A stretch of DNA of 64,000 bases from Paenibacillus montaniterrae (GCF_018403185.1 NZ_BOSE01000007.1:1-64000), one strand, 5' to 3'; shown: positions 36,717 through 46,085, numbered from the stretch's first letter. The notes: generated by a model from the sequence alone, not told the origin. Numbers and translations are program-made.

Positions 36717-37595
36717 TTATAGCCGATAACGTGCAGGTCCTTTAAATACTTCTCTAACATGCCATTGAATATAGCTTTCTTCTGGCTTGTACAGCGGGTG
36801 AACCGGGGCACGCAGCTTTTTCCCATGGAACCGCATCAGCCATTCATCAAAACCATTGCTTCCATGCGCAAGCTCAGCTACAAGCAATTCTCTTTCTTCT
36901 GTTATTGTAAACACGCCTCGATCAAATAATTTATGGTGCAAGGAGCAAAGTGCCAACCCATTGGCTTCTTTATCCGGTCCACCCGCCTGATGCCACTGAA
37001 TATGGGCGGCATCTACAGCAACCAGCTGATTGCCCAGCCTTACATTAAAGCCACAAACTGCACAGCTATACTCATACGCCTTTAATATATTTTCCCTGAA
37101 CCTTGAATCGCGGCTTCGTTTTCTCCTTAACGCAATATCTAGTCCAAGCTCATCAATAATATCCTGATGAATAGTTTCCGGAAAATGCTCATTAAGCAGA
37201 ATGAAAGCCAGCTCTTGAATTAAAGAATGATTGCTTTGCAGCAAGGCGAGAACTTGTTCATTAAAGCCTCCTGCGATCCCGTCCTGTAGCAGCTGCTTAT
37301 CCGTAAAGCTTTGCTTATTTACAGAGCCTGACAAGCTCCAAATTCCATCAGATTCCAAGCGTACAAACGGCTGTTCAGGGTGATATGACTTTCTAGTCGG
37401 CCCAAATTCAATTAGCAAGCTTTTCATTTTTTCACGGACAAGCTCATAAGGCAGCACTGTTTCATTCTGTTGGAGTCTAGCCAGTGCCAGCAGTATTAGC
37501 AACGGCTTATGAGGTGCTCGCTGGCCGTTCTTTTTCCATATTGAAAGATTCGCAAGCCTTTCCTTCAATTGCGAAGGATCCATTTTGCTATTCAT
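36717..37595 (-). CDS. HNH endonuclease with sulfur-binding domain (phosphorothioate-DNA restriction, McrA-like)
   Basis: A 292-residue Type IV restriction-type nuclease. The N-terminal part carries GQRAPHKPLLILLALARLQ, the conserved core of the sulfur-binding domain in ScoMcrA-type enzymes that recognise phosphorothioated DNA. The C-terminal HNH part has zinc-type cysteines (CAVCGF; CSLHH) and catalytic-region residues VDAAHIQWHQAGGPDKEANG. The ATG has AGGAG eight bases upstream. No DNA sulfur-modification (dnd or ssp) genes are in the window, so the enzyme would guard against foreign sulfur-modified DNA. It is in line with the flanking Nudix and dehydrogenase genes with small gaps. Confidence 0.85.
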   Translation of the reverse strand: MNSKMDPSQLKERLANLSIWKKNGQRAPHKPLLILLALARLQQNETVLPYELVREKMKSLLIEFGPTRKSYHPEQPFVRLESDGIWSLSGSVNKQSFTDKQLLQDGIAGGFNEQVLALLQSNHSLIQELAFILLNEHFPETIHQDIIDELGLDIALRRKRSRDSRFRENILKAYEYSCAVCGFNVRLGNQLVAVDAAHIQWHQAGGPDKEANGLALCSLHHKLFDRGVFTITEERELLVAELAHGSNGFDEWLMRFHGKKLRAPVHPLYKPEESYIQWHVREVFKGPARYRL

Positions 37596-37606
37596 CTGTG
37601 CTACTC

Positions 37607-38779
37607 CTATCCTTTCTCATAGTCGTCAACAGCCAGCTTGCCGAGCATTGTTAGCACTGCATCCTCCATCGGCGGATTGTGCAGGCCAAAGCGCACATCG
37701 CGGTACATTCTTTGCAGCGGATGATCCAGCGCAAGGCTATGCGCGCCAACGATGCGCATTGCTTTGTCGACGACGGATAGAGCAGTTTCAATAGCTGTTA
37801 CCTTGACAGCATTCAGCTCGGCAACAAGCTGCTCCTGCGGCTGTGCCTGCTGATCCCATCTCGCTGCAACACTATATAAAAAGTGCCGTGCGGCTTGCAG
37901 CTCAAGCTCGATTTTCCCGAGCTGCTGCACTATGTTGGGCAGCTGGATAATAGGAGCAGGCAGGGAGTTGGGATGGTAGTGGTAAGCGAATTTGATCGCT
38001 TCCTTTCTAGCAGCCAGCGCGATTCCCAGATAGCAGGCAGGAATGTGCAGCAAGGAAGGCGTCGCTGCCCGCGCAGCCTTGTCAGGGAAACGATAGACTA
38101 AAGCCGTCTCGGGGACGACAACATTATCCAGCACAAGATCATGGCTCGCAGTACCGCGCATGCCGAGCATATGCCAGGTTTGCTCGATGCAGAGGCCCGT
38201 CGCCTCGCGCGGAATGATAAACTCTGCCGTCCCTTGCTCAAGGCTCGCCGTAACAATAAAGTAATCAAGCACCGGCGACAAGGTTGTAAATGTTTTTCTG
38301 CCGCTTAGCACATAGGAGCCATCCTCACGCTGCTTGGCCGTTGTCAACGGCTTGCCTCCGCGCGTCGGGCTTCCTGATGCTTTTTCCGTTGCGGCGCGAT
38401 TGACCAGCAGCTGCTGCTTCACAATTTGCTCATTTAATTGAGCGATTGCCGCCTGGGGCCAAAGCTGCTTATCATTAATATCCTTGACCACGCTTAAATG
38501 CCAGCCGACACCTAGCGCAGTCGCTGCATCTCCTTGTGCGAGCCGCTCCTGATACAATACAAGCTCATACAGTGAAATGCCTGCGCCGCCGCTCGCTGCC
38601 GGCACGGGATAGGAGAAATAGCCGATGCCGCGCAACGCTTCAATATGCTTATATGCAAAATCATGCTCGGCGTCAACGCGATGCGCTTCTGCCGCAAAGC
38701 TGTCCGCTAGCTCGCCAATAGCGTTCATGCGCTGCTCCTGCTGCTTGTTTAACACAAATAAATGATCCAGTCGTTTCAT
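37607..38779 (-). CDS. acyl-CoA dehydrogenase family flavoprotein
   Basis: A 390-residue protein with the three-domain acyl-CoA dehydrogenase plan: N-terminal helices, a middle beta domain (YVLSGRKTFTTLSPVLDYFI, WHMLGMRGTASHDLVLDNV) and a C-terminal helical bundle (RIVGAHSLALDHPLQRMYRD). The C-terminal half resembles the oxygenase-like branch (DszC/SfnB types) as much as fatty-acid dehydrogenases. I chose ATG 38779, which follows AAAGGGCG; the frame is open 14 codons further. No beta-oxidation or electron-transfer genes adjoin it. Substrate unknown. Confidence 0.85.
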   Translation of the reverse strand: MKRLDHLFVLNKQQEQRMNAIGELADSFAAEAHRVDAEHDFAYKHIEALRGIGYFSYPVPAASGGAGISLYELVLYQERLAQGDAATALGVGWHLSVVKDINDKQLWPQAAIAQLNEQIVKQQLLVNRAATEKASGSPTRGGKPLTTAKQREDGSYVLSGRKTFTTLSPVLDYFIVTASLEQGTAEFIIPREATGLCIEQTWHMLGMRGTASHDLVLDNVVVPETALVYRFPDKAARAATPSLLHIPACYLGIALAARKEAIKFAYHYHPNSLPAPIIQLPNIVQQLGKIELELQAARHFLYSVAARWDQQAQPQEQLVAELNAVKVTAIETALSVVDKAMRIVGAHSLALDHPLQRMYRDVRFGLHNPPMEDAVLTMLGKLAVDDYEKG

Positions 38780-38860
38780 AGCGTTCGCCCTTTGCTTAAT
38801 CTCATTTTGGAGAAGCAGCAAGACGACTGCTCTCCACGCTTTTTGTCTCTTTACTATACC

Positions 38861-38916
38861 AAAAAACGCATCTCCAGTCTGCTTATCATCACGCTGATAT
38901 GCTGACTAAAGATGCG
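38861..38916 (-). terminator. terminator after the M23 lipoprotein gene
   Basis: Stem AGATGCG/CGCATCT (38910-38916 with 38867-38873) plus an inner AGTC/GACT pairing, followed on the minus strand by six T residues. Confidence 0.65.
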
Positions 38917-38937
38917 CTTCCGCTCTTCACACCATGC

Positions 38938-39945
38938 TTATTTATTTCCAGCTGCCAACTCGCCGCGCACCCATTCCTTGCCATCTGCAAATGCTACAGG
39001 AATGACCAGGCCGCTGCTATCCTCATTTTTCTTGTACACTTGAAAGTGAATATGCGGCTCAGAGGAATTGCCCGAATTGCCGCATTCCCCAAGCAGCTGT
39101 CCCGCTTTTACGGTGTCGCCGACCTGCACAACAATCGAATCCTTTTTGAAATGCGCAAGCTCGCTGAACTCGCCATTTTGATGCTCGATCACGACTATAT
39201 TGCCTGCGGGCTGCTGCTCATTCATTTGCCCCGGGATATTATCCTCAATTCCGTCTACCACCTCAACAACTACGCCACCTGCAGGCGCGAGCACCTCTGC
39301 GCCAAACGCATAATAGCTTTCATTGTGCGTTGGATCACCATCATAGGAATAGCCGTCCTTCACTTTAATAAAGTCATAGGCATAGCGCACATGCTCGTAT
39401 TCGTAATGATAGTTGAGGAACACATTTTTCCCGCCCCAGAAAACGAGCCACTCATCGGCAAATGGAAGCTGGAATGTCGTTGTCGAATAGAGCTGGTCCG
39501 TATCTGGATAAGAAGTAAGCGGCAGCACCTGAAAGCCTGCAATCGTATTTTGCTCATCTACAATCGCCGTCAATCCCTTGCTCTGCTCAGCATCGCTCCA
39601 TACATAGCTGCGATAGCCGTTAATATCCATCGTTGATGCCAGCTCAAATTGCGCTACGCCAGCAGTAAATTCATTGACGAGCGAAATAAAATCTTGTTCT
39701 GTTACGATGCCCTGCAAATCACTGCTAAATTGGGCATAGAGCTGTTTGGCTTCACCCTTCAGCATTGCGCTGGCAATATTCTCCCCAGCAATATTGCTTT
39801 CGTTATTCGGTGGCTGCTCCACATTTTCATTAGTTGCTTCAGGCATTTCATTCCCTCCTTGATTTTGCGCGTCGCCGCAGCCAGCTAGTAAAACCGATAC
39901 TAACACTACCGCAAACAACTGGACCATATAACTTCTCTTTCTCAT
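38938..39945 (-). CDS. M23-family peptidase-like lipoprotein with N-terminal DUF3887-like domain
   Basis: A 335-residue exported lipoprotein (lipobox LLAGC). Residues about 60-190 resemble the DUF3887-like domain (KGEAKQLYAQFSSDLQGIVT), and the C-terminal domain is LytM/M23 (VLAPAGGVVVEVVDG, VIEHQNGEFSELAHFKKDSI, GNSGNSSEPHIHFQV). The second metal-binding motif HIH is present. The first motif, normally HxxxD, reads HNESY, so a zinc ligand appears replaced. It may be a weak or inactive peptidase that regulates others. It is divergent from a two-component system with a 160-bp shared control region. Confidence 0.85.
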   Translation of the reverse strand: MRKRSYMVQLFAVVLVSVLLAGCGDAQNQGGNEMPEATNENVEQPPNNESNIAGENIASAMLKGEAKQLYAQFSSDLQGIVTEQDFISLVNEFTAGVAQFELASTMDINGYRSYVWSDAEQSKGLTAIVDEQNTIAGFQVLPLTSYPDTDQLYSTTTFQLPFADEWLVFWGGKNVFLNYHYEYEHVRYAYDFIKVKDGYSYDGDPTHNESYYAFGAEVLAPAGGVVVEVVDGIEDNIPGQMNEQQPAGNIVVIEHQNGEFSELAHFKKDSIVVQVGDTVKAGQLLGECGNSGNSSEPHIHFQVYKKNEDSSGLVIPVAFADGKEWVRGELAAGNK

Positions 39946-40105
39946 ACTTGGTTCTCTCCTTCATTATTCTTTACAGTTACAGTGTAACCCCCTTATCTTA
40001 ACGGAGAAAAAACGCAAGCTTACTTTTACCTTAATTCATTTCAGCAGCAGCTAACCCATGCTAAAATGTAATCAGCCTAAGGCAAGCACGAATTGAGGTG
40101 GAACG

Positions 40106-40837
40106 ATGGACAATGCCAAGCTGCTCATCGTGGATGATGAGCGAGCGATCGTCGATATGGTGTCAACGATTTTAAGGAAGGAAGGCTTTACGCAAATTGA
40201 CTGCGCCTATAGCGGTGAAGCTGCACTAGAAGCATGCAAGCAGAAAAAGTACGATCTTATTTTGCTCGATATTATGATGCCAGGGGCAAGCGGTCTCGAA
40301 ATATGTCCGTTTATTCGCCAGACAACGGATGCGCCGATTCTGTTTTTAACCGCAAAATCCTCTGATCTGGATGTACTGACAGGCTTTGCTGTCGGCGGCG
40401 ATGATTATATTCGCAAGCCGTTCAATCCGCTCGAGGTCGCAGCTCGAGCACGCGCTCAGCTTCGCCGATATTTGCAAGGCCAGAAAGCTGAAGCGCCTGC
40501 AACAGCAAAAATTTATGATCTCGGTCATTTCCAGGTGGATGAGGCGAAGGCGACGTTAACCGTTGACGGAAAAGCGATGCACTGTCCAGCGCTCGTCTTT
40601 CAGTTGCTGCTGTTTCTATGCAAGCATCCCAATCGTGTTTTCAGCAAAAGCGAGCTTTATGAGCGCGTATGGGGCGAATCGATGCTGAATGATGACAACA
40701 CGGTGATGGTTCATATTCACCGCATACGGGAGCGGATTGAGAAGGACCCGGCGAACCCGCAATATTTAGTAAATGTGCGCGGCATGGGCTATAAGCTTGT
40801 TCTGCCAAGCCCGTCAGGAGGCAAGCATGCTACGTAG
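40106..40837 (+). CDS. OmpR-family response regulator
   Basis: A 243-residue regulator. The receiver has DDE at the acid pocket (VDDERAI), the phosphoacceptor in LLDIMMPG, and the Lys in IRKPFNPLE. A winged-helix domain follows (FSKSELYERVWGESMLNDDN, MVHIHRIRERIEKDPANP). The gene overlaps the kinase gene by 11 bp. ATG 40106 has GAGGTGG upstream. Regulation of the divergent M23 lipoprotein is a fair guess. Confidence 0.94.
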   Translation: MDNAKLLIVDDERAIVDMVSTILRKEGFTQIDCAYSGEAALEACKQKKYDLILLDIMMPGASGLEICPFIRQTTDAPILFLTAKSSDLDVLTGFAVGGDDYIRKPFNPLEVAARARAQLRRYLQGQKAEAPATAKIYDLGHFQVDEAKATLTVDGKAMHCPALVFQLLLFLCKHPNRVFSKSELYERVWGESMLNDDNTVMVHIHRIRERIEKDPANPQYLVNVRGMGYKLVLPSPSGGKHAT

Positions 40838-42584
40838 ACGGCTGACAGTTCGCTTTGCCTGGCAAATGGCGATTGCCGGCCTGCTGCTGCTTATTTTGGC
40901 AATTATCATTTTTGCCTGGATGTTCAGAGAGCTGGAGAGCATTGAAATCAAGCGCAACTTTGCGCCCTATGGCATTTCCCGCTTGATTGCAGAATCAACG
41001 GTTGATGAGCATGGCTTGCTCGTAAGCGAAAAGCTGCTTGAGCAGCTGGAGCAGGATGGAGGCTGGCTGCAAAGCCTGGATGAGCACGGCAATGTGCTGC
41101 AATCCTTCTTTACACCTGATGATGTGCCGATCAGCTACCATCCCGGGCAGCTGATCGATTACTGGTACGGAGTCGAGCCTTTTCCGTACACCCTTGGCTT
41201 CTGGATTCAGCAAAAGGATGACCGCTTCTTTATTATGCTGTACGGCAAGTCGAAAGTAGGCTCGCTATCACTGCAGCCGCATATGGCTCAAGCTGAAATT
41301 GCCGACGGCAGCATTACGTTCCCGCACGAGGTGGAAGCGAGTCTGACGAGCATGCAAGCATGGGTGCAAATCGTCGATCAGCAAGGCAATGAGATCGCCT
41401 CCTGGCATAAGCCTGATCATGCTGTGAGCAGCTATACGCTAAGGGAGCTGGCTCTTCGCTCCAGCTATCCCGAGCGGTACGGAACGATGCTGCAATCGCA
41501 ATATGATGAGCAGCGCCAGCTTACCTGGATCGTTCAGACACCGCTAGACAGCTCCAAGCAGTCTGCAAGCATGCCAGGCATGCCGGATGATCTGCGCATC
41601 ATTGTGATCAGCATTGCCTTGTTTCTGGCCGCAGCATTTCTCATTATGGTCATGCTTGCCTTCGGCTACGCGAATCTGTTTGTTAAGCCAATTATTGATA
41701 TCGTGGGCTGGATTCAGCGCCTTGGCAGCGATCAGGAGGATGCGGACAAACTGCCTCAGCCATCAGCAAAATCGATCTTCAAACGGAGGAAGCATCTGTT
41801 TAAGGAGGTGCAGGATTCCATTCACGCTTTGGCTGCCGAGCTGCGTGCAAGCAAGGCTGCCGCGAAGCAGACACAAGCATATCGCGAGGAATGGATTGCC
41901 GGAGTTACCCATGATATGAGAACACCGCTTTCCTCTATTCAAGGCTATGCGCATATGCTCGCTGCCGATAAATACAGCTGGACGGAAGAAGAGGTTCGCT
42001 CCTTCGCAGCTACCATTTTGAAGAAAAGCCAGTACATGGATCAGCTGCTGGAGGATTTGGCGCTGACCTATCGCCTGCGCAGCGGCAAGCTGCCTGTTTC
42101 ACTGGATTTACACAATGTTGGCGCTTTGCTGAAAGAAGCGGTCGAGCACGCTGCAGCGAATCCGCTAAGCGCAGGAAGAAGCATAACATGCCATATTCCC
42201 GGGCAGCACATTTACGGATATCTTTATCCGCCATGGTTTGAGCGAATCGTGGAAAATTTAATCGCCAATGCTGTTTTGCACAACCCGGGCGATACGAAAA
42301 TCGTAATCGAGCTTATTCCTTTAGCTCAGCAAGGCTGGCAGCTTAATGTGCAGGACAACGGCAACGGAATGGATGCGCCAACGATCGAGCAGCTATTCGA
42401 GCGCTACTATCGCGGCACAAATACGGATGAGTCGATCGAAGGCAGCGGACTGGGCATGGCGATTACGAAGGAGCTTGTACAAGCGATGGGCGGACGAATC
42501 AAGGTTGCATCACAGCCAGATGAGGGCTCGACGATCAGCTTGATTTGGGAAGGGCAACGCAACAAAGCAGCAGCCGACAGCTAA
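40827..42584 (+). CDS. membrane sensor histidine kinase
   Basis: A 585-residue kinase. One membrane segment near the N-terminus (MAIAGLLLLILAIIIFAWMF), an extracytoplasmic sensor of about 215 residues, a second segment (IVISIALFLAAAFLIMVMLA), a HAMP-like linker, HisKA with the phosphorylated His in VTHDMRTPLSSIQGY, and HATPase with ENLIANAVLHNPG, DNGNGM and GSGLGMAI. ATG 40827 follows AGGAGG within the regulator gene; a longer reading from 40773 overlaps too far. Signal unknown. Confidence 0.94.
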   Translation: MLRRRLTVRFAWQMAIAGLLLLILAIIIFAWMFRELESIEIKRNFAPYGISRLIAESTVDEHGLLVSEKLLEQLEQDGGWLQSLDEHGNVLQSFFTPDDVPISYHPGQLIDYWYGVEPFPYTLGFWIQQKDDRFFIMLYGKSKVGSLSLQPHMAQAEIADGSITFPHEVEASLTSMQAWVQIVDQQGNEIASWHKPDHAVSSYTLRELALRSSYPERYGTMLQSQYDEQRQLTWIVQTPLDSSKQSASMPGMPDDLRIIVISIALFLAAAFLIMVMLAFGYANLFVKPIIDIVGWIQRLGSDQEDADKLPQPSAKSIFKRRKHLFKEVQDSIHALAAELRASKAAAKQTQAYREEWIAGVTHDMRTPLSSIQGYAHMLAADKYSWTEEEVRSFAATILKKSQYMDQLLEDLALTYRLRSGKLPVSLDLHNVGALLKEAVEHAAANPLSAGRSITCHIPGQHIYGYLYPPWFERIVENLIANAVLHNPGDTKIVIELIPLAQQGWQLNVQDNGNGMDAPTIEQLFERYYRGTNTDESIEGSGLGMAITKELVQAMGGRIKVASQPDEGSTISLIWEGQRNKAAADS

Positions 42585-42605
42585 CCTGGCAGCTGTCGGC
42601 TTTTT
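42572..42605 (+). terminator. terminator overlapping the kinase stop codon
   Basis: Perfect 11-bp stem AGCCGACAGCT (42572-42582) with AGCTGTCGGCT (42591-42601) and a T run. The stop codon TAA (42582-42584) lies at the loop edge, so the last codons form the left arm. Confidence 0.85.
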
Positions 42606-42619
42606 AATTTGAGTTTTGA

Positions 42620-42789
42620 GCAAACGATTGCACATTTTGAAATTTCTTTAATTTTTGTAGTTCCACTTAATAATTCTCTCTTTTCCTCTATTATTCTCGA
42701 GCTTTCTTAAGTTGTATATTTTTGCTATCCCGTGTACATTAATTACAAGCCATGAAATGATTGCATAAGTTTGCACTAACCGCTATAGT
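42620..42789 (+). promoter_or_regulatory. promoter with two LacI/MalR-type operators
   Basis: Operator-like sites GCAAACGATTGC (42620-42631) and GCATAAGTTTGC (42763-42774; reverse complement GCAAACTTATGC) flank the region. A promoter TTGCAT (42761-42766), 17-bp spacer, TATAGT (42784-42789) overlaps the second site, so a bound repressor would block the -35. The two sites are 143 bp apart and could form a loop. The LacI protein encoded next is the obvious candidate. Confidence 0.6.
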
Positions 42790-42824
42790 AGATAGGAAGG
42801 CTCATTTTAGGAAGGATCGATCTT

Positions 42825-43853
42825 ATGGTTACCATTAAAGATATCGCGAAAGCGGCGGGAGTTTCTCCCTCAACAGTATCGCGCGTTATATCCAATCATT
42901 CGAGAATTAGCAAAGCTACTACTATAAAAGTGAAACGAATTATGGAGGAAATGGGCTACCATCCAAATGTGATGGCGAAAAGTCTTGTCTCCAAAACAAC
43001 CAATACATTAGCAATTGTACTGCCGCGTCCAGCAGAAGAGCTGTTTCAGGACTTTTTCTTCGGGGAGCTGCTGCGCGGCATTTTGGCGCATTCGACGAAA
43101 GCCGGATACGATATGCTGCTTGCTGCTGCAACCTCTCCGACTGACGAGCAAGAAACGATCTCTCGTCTTGTGCTCGGCAGACGCGTAGATGGCGTAGTGC
43201 TGCTATCCTCAAGACAAGATGATCCTTTAATTAAAATGCTTGCAGATCATGATTTCCCAACTGTTCTTATCGGGCGCACCGAGGGTCACGATAATATTAT
43301 TACGGTTGATACGGACAATGTGCAGGCCGCTTATGATGCTACGACGCATTTGATCAAGCAAGGCCATAGCAAAATCGGCTTCGTAATCGGCGTGCCGAAT
43401 TTAACCGTATCCGTTGATCGCTTGGAGGGGTACCGCAAGGCGATGCAGCAGGCAGGACTGGCGATAAATCCGGAGTGGATTATTGACAGCGAGTTTTTAC
43501 AGCAAAGCGGCTACCGCGCTATGTCATTTGTCATGAATATTCCAGAGCGTCCTACTGCGCTTGTCGTCATTGACGACGTCACCGCTTTTGGCGTGCTGCG
43601 CGGCGTGACTGAGCTTGGCTTTAGTGTCCCTAATGATATTTGCTTAATCAGCTTCAACAATATCGCCTTATCAGAGCTGGCTTCCCCGGCACTGAGCTCT
43701 GTAGATATCGGAACGTATCAGCTTGGCTATACCGCTTCTCATTTGCTGGTGCGACGTCTGCAGGACAATGCTTCTTCCCAAATACGCAACATCATCCCGC
43801 ATCGTTTAGTCGTAAGAGAATCATCCATTAAAGACAATCAAAAGAGAGGATAA
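42825..43853 (+). CDS. LacI-family regulator, MalR-like
   Basis: A 342-residue regulator. Start TIKDIAKAAGVSPSTVSRVI; hinge MAKSLVSKTTNTLAIVLPRP; effector domain with DGVVLLSSRQDDPLIKML and TVDTDNVQAAYDATTHLI. It heads an apparent operon with the glucoamylase-like gene, and the two genes overlap or touch at TAATG. Candidate operators lie upstream, so autorepression relieved by a maltose-like ligand is likely. Confidence 0.93.
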   Translation: MVTIKDIAKAAGVSPSTVSRVISNHSRISKATTIKVKRIMEEMGYHPNVMAKSLVSKTTNTLAIVLPRPAEELFQDFFFGELLRGILAHSTKAGYDMLLAAATSPTDEQETISRLVLGRRVDGVVLLSSRQDDPLIKMLADHDFPTVLIGRTEGHDNIITVDTDNVQAAYDATTHLIKQGHSKIGFVIGVPNLTVSVDRLEGYRKAMQQAGLAINPEWIIDSEFLQQSGYRAMSFVMNIPERPTALVVIDDVTAFGVLRGVTELGFSVPNDICLISFNNIALSELASPALSSVDIGTYQLGYTASHLLVRRLQDNASSQIRNIIPHRLVVRESSIKDNQKRG

Positions 43854-43858
43854 TGACG

Positions 43859-45796
43859 ATGAATGAAAAAAAACCATACTTAGTCGACGCCGTGATCGGC
43901 AACTCCAGCCTGCTTGCTACACTCGGCCGCACAGGAAAAATGTATCGCCTGTGGTGGCCTCATATTGATACACCGCAGCATATGGATGCAATGCGTGTCG
44001 GGATTCATGCAGCGGAAGGCGCTCCCGTTGAATGGTTTGACGAGGCTGGCAATGGCTGGTCGCATGAGATTGGCTATGTGCAAGGCAGCAATGTGCTTGC
44101 GATTAAAGCAGCCAGCCAGCAGGCTGAATTAACGATCAACAGCCGTCATTTTGCTGTTCCTGGCAAGGATCTGCTCGTCCGTGAATATGCGCTTAGCAAC
44201 TCAGGCAATGAAAGCAAGCAGCTTTCATTTGTACTGCATTCCAGCTTTCTAATTAGTGAAAACAGCCTTTACAATACAACGATGTTTCATGCCGAAGCTG
44301 ATGCCTTGATTCATTTCCGCCATCAGTACTTTTTTGCGGTCTCGAGTGCAATCGTATGCACTAAATTTCAAAGCGGCATCTCATGGGAAAATGTGCAGCA
44401 AGGCGAGCTAAACGGCAATATGATCGATATGCAGCCGACTGGCGCTATGTCCTGGCAGCTGACAATTGCTCCGGGAGAAACGGTTGTGCTTCCTATTTAT
44501 ATTGCAGCGGCGCACAATGAACAGGACGCTGTCCAGCTGCTGGCTGAAGCACGCCAGAAAACGAGCGGCCAGTGGGCAGATGAAACGAACAGCTATTGGC
44601 AAAGCTATGTCGCTCAAGCTGTTCCTTGCCCGGTTGACGATGCACGTATTAAGGAGCTGTATGAGCGCTCTATTTTAACGTTTAAGCTTATGTCCGATGA
44701 AAAAACAGGCACGATCATTGCCGCTCCAGAATTTGACGAAACCTTCAGCCGTTGCGGCGGCTATTCATTCTGTTGGGGGCGCGACGCGGCCTTTATCACG
44801 ACAGCATTGGATAAGGTGGGCCTAACAGATTTGACCGATGCCTTCTACGATTGGACATTGCGCGCACAATCTCCTGACGGCTCTTGGCAGCAGCGCCACT
44901 ACCATGATGGTCAATTGGCGCCGTCATGGGGCTTGCAAATTGATGAAGGCTCCTCTATTTTATGGGGAATGTGGCAGCATTACCTTGTGAAGCAGGATCG
45001 CGGCTTTGCTTCTCGTGTATGGCCGTCTGTATTAAAAGGCGCGCAGTTCCTTGCCTCCTTTATCGATGAGGAGACGGGCTTGCCGAAGCCAAGCATCGAC
45101 CTGTGGGAAGAGCGCGAAGCCTCGCATACGTATTCCTCGGCGGCAGTTTACGGCGGACTTAAAGCTGCGGCTGGCTTTGCCGAGCTGGCTGGCGAATACG
45201 AGCTGGCTGAGCAATGGAGCGAGCAGGCTGACCGTGTTAAAGCTGCTATAGAACAAAGCTGCTTTAACGAAGAGCTGCAATGCTTCTATCGCGGAATCAA
45301 TCTAACCGTATCTTCAGACAAATATAATGAGGGGATCTCTGCCGGCAAGCAAGGGACTGTGCTCGATCTCGACAAAGGCTACAAAAAATATGTATTGAAG
45401 CATGATCCGATCGTAGATATTAGCTTGCTCGGCATTAGCGTTCCGTTTAATGCAGTTGACGCTACTGATGCTCGCATGCGCAGCACCGCTGACGTCGTGG
45501 AAAAGCTGCTCACCGTACCAAACGTTGGCGGTATTAAACGCTATGAGGACGACATTTATATTGGCGGCAACCCTTGGATTCTGACAACATTATGGCTTGC
45601 ACATTACCGCTTCGCTACAGGTGATGTCGAGGCTGGACGCAACTATATTCAATGGGTGCTGGAGCATCGCACGGAAACAGGGCTGCTGCCTGAGCAAATC
45701 GACAAGCATACAGGTGAAACGGCGTGGGTAGTTCCGTTAACCTGGTCGCATGCTATGTTTATACTGGCCGTATTTATGCTGGCTGAAGCGAACTAG
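43859..45796 (+). CDS. GH15-type glucoamylase or glucodextranase
   Basis: About 645 residues, no signal peptide, so cytoplasmic. A beta-sandwich N-terminal domain (about 1-260) precedes an (alpha/alpha)6 barrel. GGYSFCWGRDAAF is a GH15 substrate-binding motif. The general acid is expected in SIDLWEER and the base in TGLLPEQID, and VGGIKRYEDDIYIGGNPWIL matches bacterial GH15 proteins. The role is release of glucose from alpha-1,4 or alpha-1,6 oligosaccharides. ATG 43859 has GAGAGGA at good spacing; ATG 43853, overlapping the LacI stop, is the alternative. Operon with a LacI regulator supports inducible sugar use. Confidence 0.88.
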   Translation: MNEKKPYLVDAVIGNSSLLATLGRTGKMYRLWWPHIDTPQHMDAMRVGIHAAEGAPVEWFDEAGNGWSHEIGYVQGSNVLAIKAASQQAELTINSRHFAVPGKDLLVREYALSNSGNESKQLSFVLHSSFLISENSLYNTTMFHAEADALIHFRHQYFFAVSSAIVCTKFQSGISWENVQQGELNGNMIDMQPTGAMSWQLTIAPGETVVLPIYIAAAHNEQDAVQLLAEARQKTSGQWADETNSYWQSYVAQAVPCPVDDARIKELYERSILTFKLMSDEKTGTIIAAPEFDETFSRCGGYSFCWGRDAAFITTALDKVGLTDLTDAFYDWTLRAQSPDGSWQQRHYHDGQLAPSWGLQIDEGSSILWGMWQHYLVKQDRGFASRVWPSVLKGAQFLASFIDEETGLPKPSIDLWEEREASHTYSSAAVYGGLKAAAGFAELAGEYELAEQWSEQADRVKAAIEQSCFNEELQCFYRGINLTVSSDKYNEGISAGKQGTVLDLDKGYKKYVLKHDPIVDISLLGISVPFNAVDATDARMRSTADVVEKLLTVPNVGGIKRYEDDIYIGGNPWILTTLWLAHYRFATGDVEAGRNYIQWVLEHRTETGLLPEQIDKHTGETAWVVPLTWSHAMFILAVFMLAEAN

Positions 45797-45827
45797 GGCG
45801 TTCAAGATTTTGACATATGCAAGTTGG

Positions 45828-45876
45828 GCTGCACCGCAATTGTTGCTTATATGTAACAGTTGAGGGTGCAGCTTTT
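45828..45876 (+). terminator. terminator after the GH15 gene
   Basis: Stem GCTGCACC (45828-45835) with GGTGCAGC (45865-45872), an inner CAATTGTT/AACAGTTG pairing, and TTTT at 45873-45876. Confidence 0.75.
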
Positions 45877-45936
45877 GCTATTTAACGGTGGTAAAATTAG
45901 GATACACAAAAGCAAGCATTATCAGTGACTTGTGGC

Positions 45937-45970
45937 TTGACAAATGGAATGTAATTTGTAATAATTATAA
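45937..45970 (+). promoter_or_regulatory. dps promoter with PerR box
   Basis: A -35 TTGACA (45937-45942) lies 16-17 bp before a -10 around 45959-45965. TTGTAATAATTATAA (45956-45970) differs from the PerR consensus TTATAATNATTATAA at one base and covers the -10. Peroxide-relieved repression of dps, as in Bacillus mrgA, is expected. Confidence 0.75.
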
Positions 45971-46085
45971 ACAAGGAATTGATCTAAGTATACTTATAAA
46001 TCAAAAATTCTAATGTATGGGATTATTGATTTTAGCAAAAACTGTAAGCAGAGACACAACAGATTACGGATAGGAGGAGTTATAA

